Below, piece after piece: positions 1 to 10,386 of a stretch of DNA of 64,000 bases. Each line of letters starts with the position of its first letter. Position 1 is the stretch's first letter. Under the pieces are notes generated by a model. It was not told where the DNA came from, searched no databases, and saw nothing but the letters and a program-made list of their open reading frames with translations. The stretch comes from Methylobacterium sp. J-068. GTDB taxonomy: Bacteria; Pseudomonadota; Alphaproteobacteria; Rhizobiales; Beijerinckiaceae. The stretch is from the NCBI RefSeq assembly GCF_022829445.1, contig NZ_JAKSXY010000078.1:32048-96047 (forward strand), written 5' to 3'. Position numbers and translations under genes: made by a program.

Positions 1-600
1 CTCGCCCTGCCGGTGCTGCCGCTGGCCGGCGCCCAGTCGCGCTTCCAGCCGGTCTACGTGGCGGACGTGGCGGAAGCCGTGACCCGCGCGGTGGAGGGCC
101 ACGTGCCGGCGGGCCGGGTCTACGAACTCGGCGGCCCCGAGGTCGAGACCCTCGAGGCGCTGGTGCGCTACATGCTCACGGTGACGTACCGCAAGCGCGT
201 GGTGCTCGGCCTGCCGCTGCCGGCGGCGATGCTCCAGGCCCGCGCCCTGGAGGTGGTCGACACCTTGACCCTCGGCCTCCTGCCGGACGCGCTCAAGCTC
301 ACCCGCGATCAGGTCACCCTGCTCCAGAACGACAACGTCGTCTCCGAGGCCGCCAAGGCGGAAGGCCGCACCCTGGAGGGAATCGGCCTCCAGCCCACCG
401 CCATGGAGGCGGTGGTGCCGGGCTACCTCTGGCGCTTCCGCAAGGCGGGCCAGTTCGCCAAGATGCAGGACTACGAGAGCGCCATCCCCGAGACCCTGGC
501 CCCCAAACCCTTCGTGCCGCGCAGTGGCAGCGGGCCGGCGCTCGGGCCGGATTCGAATGCGCCGAGCCGGATGGGGACTCGGTGGGGCACGCGGGGGTGA
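1..600 (+). CDS. NDUFA9-like NAD(P)-binding reductase, 5' truncated
   Basis: C-terminal part of an atypical short-chain reductase of the complex I NDUFA9 / NAD-dependent epimerase type. The reading frame is open from base 1, so the N-terminal Rossmann fold lies outside the window. Visible features are the segment SRFQPVYVADVAEAV, where this family has a conserved (F)QPVxVxDVA block, then YELGGPE and the hydrophobic LGLPLPAAM. Homologs in alphaproteobacteria are annotated as complex I NAD(P)H-binding proteins; a role in respiration is family knowledge, not shown here. The last ~40 residues are Pro/Ser/Gly-rich. The stop is TGA at 598-600. Confidence 0.85.
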   Translation, partial: LALPVLPLAGAQSRFQPVYVADVAEAVTRAVEGHVPAGRVYELGGPEVETLEALVRYMLTVTYRKRVVLGLPLPAAMLQARALEVVDTLTLGLLPDALKLTRDQVTLLQNDNVVSEAAKAEGRTLEGIGLQPTAMEAVVPGYLWRFRKAGQFAKMQDYESAIPETLAPKPFVPRSGSGPALGPDSNAPSRMGTRWGTRG

Positions 601-723
601 GGTTCGGCCCGTGATGCGCATCCGGCGTATCATCGTAGAGTCGACGCGACGGTCAAAGCTGGTCACACCCTGCTCGTGACTCTTCGTTGAGCTCGCGGCC
701 CCGGCGGTCTATGCACCGAACCC

Positions 724-2757
<2,034 letters not shown>

Positions 2758-2896
2758 CGGTCAGGCGCGCTTGGTGACCGGATGCTCCAAGGGCGGCTTT
2801 CGGGGTTCCGCGCCACGAAACGGACAAACAGAACGCCGCCCGCAGCCGACGATCCAAGGGGTATCCGGGCCGAGGCCCCCGCCATAAAAGACGCCC

Positions 2897-4249
2897 ATGA
2901 CCACCAACACCACACCCCTCGTGCGCTTCGCGCCGTCCCCCACCGGCTACCTCCACATCGGCAATGCCCGGCCCGCGCTCCTGAACGCGCTGTTCGCGCG
3001 GGCGCGGGGCGGGCGGTTCCTGCTGCGGCTCGACGACACCGACCGGGAGCGCTCGACGGAGGCGTTCGCGCAGGCCGTGGCGGAGGATCTCGCCTGGCTC
3101 GGGATCGTGCCCGATCTCTTCGCCCGGCAATCCGACCGGGTCGCGATCCACGATGCGGCCGCCGCGCGGCTGAAGGCCATGGGGCGGCTCTATCCCTGCT
3201 ACGAGACACAGGAGGAACTGGAGCGCCGCCGCCGGCGCCAGCTCGGGCGCGGCCAGCCGCCGATCTACGACCGCGCCGCGCTGAACCTCACCGAGGCCGA
3301 GCGTGCCGCCCTGGAGGCGGAGGGGCGCACACCCCATTGGCGCTTCAAGCTCGACGCGCGCGTGATCGCCTGGACCGACCTCGTGCGGGGCGAGGCGCAT
3401 GTCGATTGCGCCTCGCTCTCCGACCCCGTGCTGATCCGCGCCGATGGCAGCTACCTCTACACGCTGCCCTCCGTGGTGGACGATGCCGAGATGGGCATCA
3501 CCCACGTCATCCGGGGCGAGGACCACGTCACCAATACGGGCGTGCAGGTGCAGATCTTCGAGGCCCTGGGCAGCCCGGTCCCGGTCTTCGGCCACCACAA
3601 CCTCCTGACCACGGCGGACGGGGAGGGGCTCTCGAAGCGCCTCGGCCACCTCTCGCTGCGGGGGCTTCGGGCGGACGGCTACGAGCCGGCGGCCGTGCGC
3701 TCCCTCGCGGTGCTCACCGGCTCGGCGGAATCCGTGCGCGCCGTGGCGGATCTCGACGAGCTCGCCTCCCTCGTCGACCTCGCGCAGATCTCGCGGGCAC
3801 CGGCCAAGTTCGATCCGCACGATCTCGACGGGCTCAACGCCCGCCTCGTCCACGCCATGCCCTACGCGGCGGTGGCGGACCGGCTCGCCGGCCTCGGCGT
3901 GCCGGCCGAGCGCGCTGAAGCGTTCTGGGAGGCGGTGCGGGCCAACCTCGCCAAGGTCTCGGAGGCGCAAGCGTGGTGGCGCGTGGTCGCCGGGCCGGTG
4001 AACCCGGTCGTCGCCGATCCCGCCTTCATCGGGGCGGCCGCCGCCCTGCTGCCGGCGGAACCCTGGGACGGCGAGACCTGGAAGGCCTGGACCGGGGCGG
4101 TGAAGGCCGCCACGGGGGCCAAGGGCAAGGCCCTGTTCATGCCGCTGCGGCTCGCGATCACCGGCCTGGAGCACGGGCCGGACCTCGCCGGGCTGCTGCC
4201 GCTGATCGGGCGGGATGCGGTGGCGCGCCGGCTCTCGGGCGAGGGGTGA
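2897..4249 (+). CDS. gltX: Glutamyl-tRNA synthetase (second-type GltX)
   Basis: Class Ic aminoacyl-tRNA synthetase of 450 residues that attaches glutamate to tRNA in the cytoplasm. The HIGH motif is seen as HIGN at residues 20-23 after FAPSPTGYL. The KMSKS loop is degenerate, LSKR at about residues 246-249. [11 protein letters not shown] in the Rossmann fold is typical of GluRS. Many Rhizobiales carry two GltX proteins and lack GlnRS, using GatCAB to make Gln-tRNA; the short C-terminal domain and the LSKR form suggest this is the second paralog, so its tRNA preference cannot be read from sequence alone. ATG at 2897 sits directly before the conserved N-terminal strand. Confidence 0.93.
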   Translation: MTTNTTPLVRFAPSPTGYLHIGNARPALLNALFARARGGRFLLRLDDTDRERSTEAFAQAVAEDLAWLGIVPDLFARQSDRVAIHDAAAARLKAMGRLYPCYETQEELERRRRRQLGRGQPPIYDRAALNLTEAERAALEAEGRTPHWRFKLDARVIAWTDLVRGEAHVDCASLSDPVLIRADGSYLYTLPSVVDDAEMGITHVIRGEDHVTNTGVQVQIFEALGSPVPVFGHHNLLTTADGEGLSKRLGHLSLRGLRADGYEPAAVRSLAVLTGSAESVRAVADLDELASLVDLAQISRAPAKFDPHDLDGLNARLVHAMPYAAVADRLAGLGVPAERAEAFWEAVRANLAKVSEAQAWWRVVAGPVNPVVADPAFIGAAAALLPAEPWDGETWKAWTGAVKAATGAKGKALFMPLRLAITGLEHGPDLAGLLPLIGRDAVARRLSGEG

Positions 4250-4366
4250 AACCGCACCCTGTGCTGCGCGCAGGGCGGCCCCGCCGGCGCGGATGACTGT
4301 CGCGGGCCGGGCGACGGGCCTATATGCGGGCCCGACAGCGTTTTCATCCCGAGTCTTCACATCCGC

Positions 4367-6280
4367 ATGAGCACCGACCCCGCCCCGGCGGCCCCGGTCG
4401 AGGCCGCGCCGCCCGCGCGGCCCGGCCTCGTCGCCACCTATCGCCGCCTCTGGCCCTATCTCTGGCCCCACGGCCGGCCCGACCTGCAGCGGCGCGTCTT
4501 CCTGGCCTTCGGCCTGCTGATCGTCGCGAAATTCGTGACGATGGTGACGCCCTTCACCTTCAAGTGGGCCACCGACGCCCTGGTGGCGATGACGGACGCC
4601 AAGCCCGGCGCGGCCGTGCCCACGGGGCTGCTGGCCGCGCCGATGCTCCTCATCGGCCTCTACGGCCTGTCGCGCATCCTCATGGCCGGGCTGACGCAGG
4701 TGCGCGACGGTCTGTTCGCCAAGGTGGCGATGCACGCCGTGCGCCGCCTCGCGCTCCAGACCTTCGAGCACATGCACCGGCTCTCCCTGCGCTTCCACCT
4801 GGAGCGCAAGACCGGCGGCCTGACCCGCGTGCTGGAGCGTGGGCGCGGCGGCATCGAGGAGCTCTCGCGCCTGATGGTGCTGACGCTGGTGCCCACCATC
4901 GTCGAGTTCCTGCTCGTGATCGGCGTGCTCGCCTACGAGTTCGACTGGATCTACTCGGTGGTCGTGTTCGTGATGGTGGCGGCCTACCTCGCCTTCACCT
5001 GGAAGGCGACGCAGTGGCGCATCGAGATCCGGCGCCGGATGAACAATTCCGACACCGACGCCAACACCAAGGCCGTCGACTCGCTGCTGAACTTCGAGAC
5101 CGTGAAGTATTTCGGCGCCGAGTTGCGCGAAGCGGAGCGGTACGATGTGTCGATGGCCAAGTACGAAAAGGCCTCGACGCAGACCTACGTCTCGCTCGCC
5201 GTGCTCAACGCCGGACAGGCGGTGATCTTCACGATCGGCATGACCATCGTGATGTGGTTGGCCGCGCGCGACATCATGGCCGGGCGCACGACGCTCGGCG
5301 GCTTCGTGCTGGTCAACACCATGCTGGTGCAGCTCTCGATGCCGCTCAACTTCATGGGCATGATCTACCGCGAGATCAAACAGGCGCTGATCGACATCGA
5401 CGACATGTTCCAGATCCTGCACCGCAACCCCGAGATCGCCGACCGGGCGGGGGCCGAGCCCCTGCTGGTCTCCGACGGGGTGGTGCGGTTCGAGGACGTG
5501 CGCTTCGCCTACGATCCGGCCCGGCCGATCCTGCGGGGCGTCAGCTTCGAGGTCCCGGCCGGGCGCACGGTGGCCATCGTCGGGCCCTCGGGGGCGGGCA
5601 AGTCCACCCTGTCGCGCCTGCTGTTCCGGTTCTACGAGCCGCAGGGCGGGCGCATCCTCGTCGACGGGCAGGATATCGCGCGGGTCCGCCAGGCGTCCTT
5701 GCGGGCGGCGATCGGCATGGTGCCGCAGGACACGGTGCTGTTCAACGACACCATCGGCTACAACATCCGCTACGGCCGCTGGGACGCCACCGAAGCGGAG
5801 GTGCGCGCGGCCGCGTCGCTCGCGCAGATCGACCGCTTCATCTCCGCCCTGCCGGAGGGCTACGACACGCCGGTGGGCGAGCGCGGGCTGAAGCTCTCGG
5901 GCGGCGAGAAGCAGCGCGTCGCCATCGCCCGCACCATCCTGAAGGGGCCGCCGATCCTCGTCCTCGACGAGGCGACCTCGGCCCTCGACACGTTCACCGA
6001 ACGCGAGATCCAGGACGCCCTGGACAAGGTGAGCCGGGGCCGCACCACCCTCGTCATCGCTCACCGCCTCTCCACGGTGGTCAATGCCGACGAGATCATC
6101 GTCCTCGACAAGGGCGTCATCGTCGAGCGCGGCGACCACGCCACGCTCCTCGATCGGGAGGGCGTCTACGCCTCGATGTGGAGCCGCCAGCGCGAGGCCG
6201 ACGCCGCCCTGGAGATCCTCCAGCGCAGCGAGGACGTGATGCCGGCGGTCAAGCGCCCGGCCGACGCGTTGGTGGATTGA
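4367..6280 (+). CDS. Atm1-type ABC exporter (permease fused to ATPase)
   Basis: 637-residue half-transporter with an N-terminal membrane domain (about residues 40-340) and a C-terminal ATPase. Walker A is GPSGAGKS at about 406-413, the signature is LKLSGGEKQR near 510, Walker B is ILVLDEATSALD near 530 and the H-loop is IAHRLST. Motifs such as TDANTKAVDSLLNFETVKYFG and NFMGMIYREIKQAL match the Atm1/HMT1 family of mitochondria and alphaproteobacteria, which exports glutathione-conjugated sulfur or metal species. Substrate is inferred from family only. It follows gltX after 117 bp; the preceding stretch is GC-rich with no clear promoter. Confidence 0.9.
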   Translation: MSTDPAPAAPVEAAPPARPGLVATYRRLWPYLWPHGRPDLQRRVFLAFGLLIVAKFVTMVTPFTFKWATDALVAMTDAKPGAAVPTGLLAAPMLLIGLYGLSRILMAGLTQVRDGLFAKVAMHAVRRLALQTFEHMHRLSLRFHLERKTGGLTRVLERGRGGIEELSRLMVLTLVPTIVEFLLVIGVLAYEFDWIYSVVVFVMVAAYLAFTWKATQWRIEIRRRMNNSDTDANTKAVDSLLNFETVKYFGAELREAERYDVSMAKYEKASTQTYVSLAVLNAGQAVIFTIGMTIVMWLAARDIMAGRTTLGGFVLVNTMLVQLSMPLNFMGMIYREIKQALIDIDDMFQILHRNPEIADRAGAEPLLVSDGVVRFEDVRFAYDPARPILRGVSFEVPAGRTVAIVGPSGAGKSTLSRLLFRFYEPQGGRILVDGQDIARVRQASLRAAIGMVPQDTVLFNDTIGYNIRYGRWDATEAEVRAAASLAQIDRFISALPEGYDTPVGERGLKLSGGEKQRVAIARTILKGPPILVLDEATSALDTFTEREIQDALDKVSRGRTTLVIAHRLSTVVNADEIIVLDKGVIVERGDHATLLDREGVYASMWSRQREADAALEILQRSEDVMPAVKRPADALVD

Positions 6281-6614
6281 CGGGGCGCCTCGGGCCGAGC
6301 CGGTTCGTCGCCGTCATCGCCGAGGCGTGACGCCGGGCACCCTTGGCCAGGCACCCTTCGCCGGGGACCCTTGGATTGCGAGGACGCGCGTTCGGTCGAC
6401 GGACAATGGTCCCGCGAAAAGGTCTCGAGGCCGGCCCTGTCTCTGGTGCAAGCTTGCGAGAAGGGGAGCATTGTCGTGAGTGGAAAAAGCCTCTCTTGGA
6501 AGATCGGTTAATGAGTCTGTAACGCACAGGCTTTAATGTCGGCGACACGACGCGTCTGCATTGCCACGCCCAAGGCAATCGAAGACACGGCCCACTCGGT
6601 CGGATGCATCTGGG
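6281..6614. other. Gene-free stretch with a short tandem repeat
   Basis: About 330 bases without a supportable gene. It starts with a 14-bp GC-rich tandem repeat (6336-6374) and then becomes less GC-rich between about 6470 and 6540, just before the small secreted protein gene, so the promoter of the 6615 gene probably lies there. No convincing -35/-10 pair was recognised. Confidence 0.5.
6336..6374. repeat. 14-bp tandem repeat, ~2.8 copies
   Basis: Three head-to-tail copies of a unit close to GGCACCCTTGGCCA (copies at 6336-6349, 6350-6363 and 6364-6374, the last partial and with substitutions). It lies just after the stop of the Atm1-type exporter gene. Confidence 0.75.
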
Positions 6615-7187
6615 ATGAAGCGTGTCATCGTTGCTTTGATGTCGCTTGCCGCCATCGGACCGGCCCGGGCCCAACCTGCAACGGTCAGCGGCACGGCGGC
6701 ACTGTCCTGCCGGACGACGCCGGACTTCGTGGTGGTCGCGCGCAACCTGCCCGACGAGTTCGGCATGGAACTCCACGCGCGGCGGCGTGCGGGCCCCGAC
6801 GAGGCGATGCCGTGCGCGTTCGCGCCCAAAGACGGTGAATTCCGGCTCGGCGGACCCGAGAAGCCCTATGTGGTCGAAGGGATGAACGGCCGCTTTCTGG
6901 CGGTCACCGAGCTCATCGGCGTCGCCGGCACCCTCCACGTCTATGACCTGTCGACCGGCAAGGCCGTCGTCAGCGAGCCCCTCACGGAGGCGAACCAGAC
7001 CAAGACCGCGGGAAACCGGGTGAGTTTCACCGCCCGGTCGGGACCGGGAACGGCGAAGACGTGCCCGGGCCTCGCCGCGTTCAAGAAGCAGGGCGGTTCC
7101 GGAGAGATCGGGGTGCCGTCGAGCGTCGACCTCGCCACCGGCGCGCTCACGCGCAACGCCAAGACCGTCTGCACCTACGCGCAATGA
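6615..7187 (+). CDS. Small secreted protein of unknown function
   Basis: 190 residues. A Sec signal peptide is clear: MKR followed by VIVALMSLAAIGPARAQ, with likely cleavage after ARA or RAQ. The mature part has four cysteines (near the start in ALSCRTTP, in EAMPCAFAP, in AKTCPGLA, and in KTVCTYAQ at the C-terminus), which could form two disulfides in the periplasm. The family is not recognised. An in-frame ATG 54 bases upstream would add 18 basic residues before the signal peptide, so 6615 is preferred. The stop overlaps the start of the MscS-type gene (ATGA, 7184-7187), suggesting translational coupling. Confidence 0.7.
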   Translation: MKRVIVALMSLAAIGPARAQPATVSGTAALSCRTTPDFVVVARNLPDEFGMELHARRRAGPDEAMPCAFAPKDGEFRLGGPEKPYVVEGMNGRFLAVTELIGVAGTLHVYDLSTGKAVVSEPLTEANQTKTAGNRVSFTARSGPGTAKTCPGLAAFKKQGGSGEIGVPSSVDLATGALTRNAKTVCTYAQ

Positions 7188-9544
7188 GTGATCGGAGGGT
7201 CGCCCGCGGCGGCATGATCGGGCGGCTCGCCGGCCGGCTGGCGCTCGCCGCCATGGTGCTCGCCACGACACTGCCGACACTCTCGACCGGCAGCTTGGCC
7301 CAGAGCGACGCACGCGCCGATCTTCGCCGGGCCCTGACGGAGATCACGACGGAGCTGCCGCTTCGGCAATCCGATTTCAAGGGCCTGTCCACGCTCCGCG
7401 ATCGGACGGAGGCCCTGATCGCGGAGAGCCGCGAAATGCGCGCCGAAAGCGCGGCCGCGCTGCGGCGCGCCCGAACGACGCGGCTCGAGGCCGCGAAGGT
7501 CGAAGGCGCCCCCGAGCGGGACGACGCCACACGGGCGGCCGACGCGGCCTTGAGTTCCGTCGAGGCGCGGAACCGCGAGGACGGGAAGGTCGCGGGCGAG
7601 ATCGAGGACGCCTGGAACAGGATCACCGAATTTCGGCGCCAACTCTTCGCCAAGCGCCTCCTCGACTACAGCCTCAGTCCCCTCTCTCCGGCGTTCTGGA
7701 ACGAGCTCGTCGACCGCGCGCTGCCTCAGGTCGGAGGCAAATTGCGTGATCTCGGCGCCGCCATCTCGGCGGACGAGGAGTTCGGCGACTGGGAGGCGAA
7801 TGTCTTCGTCTGCCTGTTCCTGCTGCTGGTCGGGGCATCGCTCTATGTGGCGACGCGCTGGGTCAGCCGACGCGTCCTCGCCCGCTGGCACCGGTTCGCC
7901 CTGCGCGCCCATGTGGGTCCGCGCCGGCGGGCCGCGGTGCACGCGCTGATCGACATGACCTTCACCGTCTTCTCGATCCCGCTCACCATCGTGCTCCTGA
8001 TCGTCCTGAACGACGGCGTCGATTTCACGCCCGGCAGCGCCGACTCGATCGCTCTCAGGGTGCTCGGCGCGATCGCCGGATATCTCATCGGAACGGGCGT
8101 CCTGCGGGCCATGGTGGCGCCCCGGGATGCCGCCTACCGGCTGCTGGCCGTCGGCGATCGAACGGCCTCCATCGTCGTGCGCACGGGGCGTGCCCTGATC
8201 CTGGTCTACGCGGCCGACCTGATCTTCGGCGAATTCGCGATCGCGGCGCATTTCCGCGTCGTGATCAGCGAGGCCTCGACCATGGTGATGGTGACGACCT
8301 GCTGCGCGCTGCTGGCCGTCGCGCTCCTGCGCCTGAGCCAGGCCGAGCCCGCCACCGACCCGGACGCGATGCCGGCGGCGACCTCCGCCGTCCATCTGCT
8401 GGTGTTGACGCCGCTCGTCTGGATCGTGGTGGCCGCTTCCCTGGCATCGGTGCTCGCCGGGTTCACGGCGCTCGGCGGCTTCCTGATCGGCCGTCTGATC
8501 GTCACCGGCCTGCTGCTCGCGCTCGGCTGGGTGATGCTGATCTGCGTCAACGCGCTCTTCGTCACGCGGGGCGATATCGAACGGAGCGCCCGGCTCGCGA
8601 GGCTGAGCCGCACATTGGCTCTTCAACCGGATAGCCTGGCTCTCGGCTCGGTCATCCTGTCGGGGGTCCTGAACGTCGTCGTCATCGCCGCGATGGTGTT
8701 CGTCGTCGTCGGCCCGTGGAACCTCGCCTATGGCGAGTTCAATCCCTTTCGAGATGCCTTCCTCGGCTACAGTCTCGTGGATCTTCGCGGCCTGATCGGC
8801 TCCGCCGGCCTCGCCGTCATCACCGCCGTCGTCGGCGTGGTGCTGACGCAGGTCGGAACCGGGTGGCTCGATCGCGAGGTCCTGCCCCAGACCCGGCTCG
8901 ATGCCGGCGCGCGCTACTCCGTCATCACCGTGGTCGGCTATGGCGGTCTCGTCATCACGGTGCTTCTGGCTCTCGGCCAGCTCGGTGTGAACCCGCAAAG
9001 CCTCACGGTGATTGCCGGTGCCCTGTCGGTCGGCGTCGGGTTCGGCCTGCAGAGCATCGTCTCGAACTTCGTCTCCGGCCTGATCGTGCTGGCCGAACGC
9101 CCGATCCGGGTCGGCGACGTGGTGTCGGTCAAGGGCGAGGAGGGGCGCGTCAGGAAGATCAGCGTCCGCTCGACCCTGATCGCGACGGGGGATCGGACCG
9201 ATCTCATCGTTCCGAACACGGATCTCATCACATCCATCGTCCGCAACAAGACGCTGACGGACGTCTCGCAGCGCCTGCGCATGCCCATGGTCCTCGACCG
9301 GGACGCGGACATGGTGCTCGTGCGCGATGCCCTGATCGCCGTGGCCGCGCGGCATCCGAACGTCGCCGCCGAGCCCGCGCCGGTGCTGCTGCTGACCAAG
9401 ATCGGCGAGAACCTGGAACTGGAAGCGCGGGTTTTCCTCCTGGACGGCGCGCTCGGCGACACGACCCGCAGCGAGCTGAACTTCGTCCTGCTGGAACTCT
9501 TCCGGCGCTCCGGGATCAAGCTCGGCACCGGGTCGAACTCTTGA
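7184..9544 (+). CDS. Large MscS-type mechanosensitive channel with DUF3772-like N-terminus
   Basis: 786-residue inner-membrane channel. After a signal-like hydrophobic N-terminus (GRLAGRLALAAMVLATTL) there is a periplasmic helical region rich in Arg/Glu (about residues 45-190), as in DUF3772-containing MscS proteins. Many membrane segments follow. The C-terminal MscS core includes a pore-like helix (VIAGALSVGVGFGLQSIVSNFVSG at about 610-635) and the beta domain LAERPIRVGDVV, then TDLIVPNTDLITSIVRNKT. It probably releases solutes at low osmolarity. The ATG overlaps the stop of the preceding gene. An upstream extension of the frame runs inside that gene and is rejected. Confidence 0.88.
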   Translation: MSDRRVARGGMIGRLAGRLALAAMVLATTLPTLSTGSLAQSDARADLRRALTEITTELPLRQSDFKGLSTLRDRTEALIAESREMRAESAAALRRARTTRLEAAKVEGAPERDDATRAADAALSSVEARNREDGKVAGEIEDAWNRITEFRRQLFAKRLLDYSLSPLSPAFWNELVDRALPQVGGKLRDLGAAISADEEFGDWEANVFVCLFLLLVGASLYVATRWVSRRVLARWHRFALRAHVGPRRRAAVHALIDMTFTVFSIPLTIVLLIVLNDGVDFTPGSADSIALRVLGAIAGYLIGTGVLRAMVAPRDAAYRLLAVGDRTASIVVRTGRALILVYAADLIFGEFAIAAHFRVVISEASTMVMVTTCCALLAVALLRLSQAEPATDPDAMPAATSAVHLLVLTPLVWIVVAASLASVLAGFTALGGFLIGRLIVTGLLLALGWVMLICVNALFVTRGDIERSARLARLSRTLALQPDSLALGSVILSGVLNVVVIAAMVFVVVGPWNLAYGEFNPFRDAFLGYSLVDLRGLIGSAGLAVITAVVGVVLTQVGTGWLDREVLPQTRLDAGARYSVITVVGYGGLVITVLLALGQLGVNPQSLTVIAGALSVGVGFGLQSIVSNFVSGLIVLAERPIRVGDVVSVKGEEGRVRKISVRSTLIATGDRTDLIVPNTDLITSIVRNKTLTDVSQRLRMPMVLDRDADMVLVRDALIAVAARHPNVAAEPAPVLLLTKIGENLELEARVFLLDGALGDTTRSELNFVLLELFRRSGIKLGTGSNS

Positions 9545-9598
9545 TAGCGAAGACGTGCGGCTCGGGCTCGTCCGGTGCGAGGACGCGTCGCGCTCGTT

Positions 9599-10114
9599 TC
9601 AACGTTCGCCGATCAGACGACACCCGATGACGATGGGCTTTGCCCGCGCGCGCGAAAGGTCGTCGTCGAAGAGGTCGCAATCCAGCAGATTGTCGGGCGC
9701 CGCCTTGCGCGCCGAGAAGACGTTGAGGCTCACCCTGAGGGGATTGCGGCCCACGGCCGCGACGTCGGCGGCGTCGAGATTGCGACCCGGCATCTCGGCG
9801 ATGCCGCCCGCTGCGGGCAGCGTGACGATGTCACCGAGCATCTCGATCTGATCGGGCTCGCGGCCCTCGGCACGCGCGCGCTTGATGTCGGCGCGGGTCG
9901 GCTTTCTGGCCAGTTTTGCATAGTAGAACGACTTGACGTTCACGCTCTCGGAAAGGGTCGACAGCTTCTGCGATGCCTTCGGCGACAGCGATACGCTTAC
10001 CGAGAAGGCATAGGGGCTCGTGTTTGTCTGAGCCGTTGCACGCGTGGGAAACGCTCCGATCGCTGTCGATACGGCTCCGGCGATCACGACCAACGCTCCG
10101 ATGCGATTTCTCAT
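9599..10114 (-). CDS. Secreted protein of unknown function
   Basis: 171 residues from the ATG at 10114 (MRNRIGALVVIAG), which begins a clear Sec signal peptide ending near ATA-QT. The mature part contains SLSPKASQKLSTLSESV and a C-terminal pair of cysteines (LLDCDLFDD and VIGCRLIGER). The pattern suggests a periplasmic beta-rich protein; no family is recognised. An ATG 66 bases further upstream would add a basic stretch before the signal peptide and is less likely. It ends 54 bp from the stop of the convergent MscS-type gene. Confidence 0.7.
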   Translation of the reverse strand: MRNRIGALVVIAGAVSTAIGAFPTRATAQTNTSPYAFSVSVSLSPKASQKLSTLSESVNVKSFYYAKLARKPTRADIKRARAEGREPDQIEMLGDIVTLPAAGGIAEMPGRNLDAADVAAVGRNPLRVSLNVFSARKAAPDNLLDCDLFDDDLSRARAKPIVIGCRLIGER

Positions 10115-10386
10115 GGCATTCCGCTGAAGTTGGACCGTCGAATCGACGCTGCGCCGTTTCCGGCGCGGCGTCTGAAGCACAATGTCAAACGCTTGTCATC
10201 GCTGTCCGAGCGTGACGGGACAGCGGGCACCCTGTTTCATGGTTTGGCGTTCCCGAAACGGGCCCACAAGAATCCATGCATCTCAAGAATCCATCCGCCT
10301 CGGATCTTCGCGGCGGGCGCCGGATGTCGGGCGTCCAACCGCTGCCCCCCGATCGCGCCAGGATTCCTGTCCCTGCGGATGGGGTC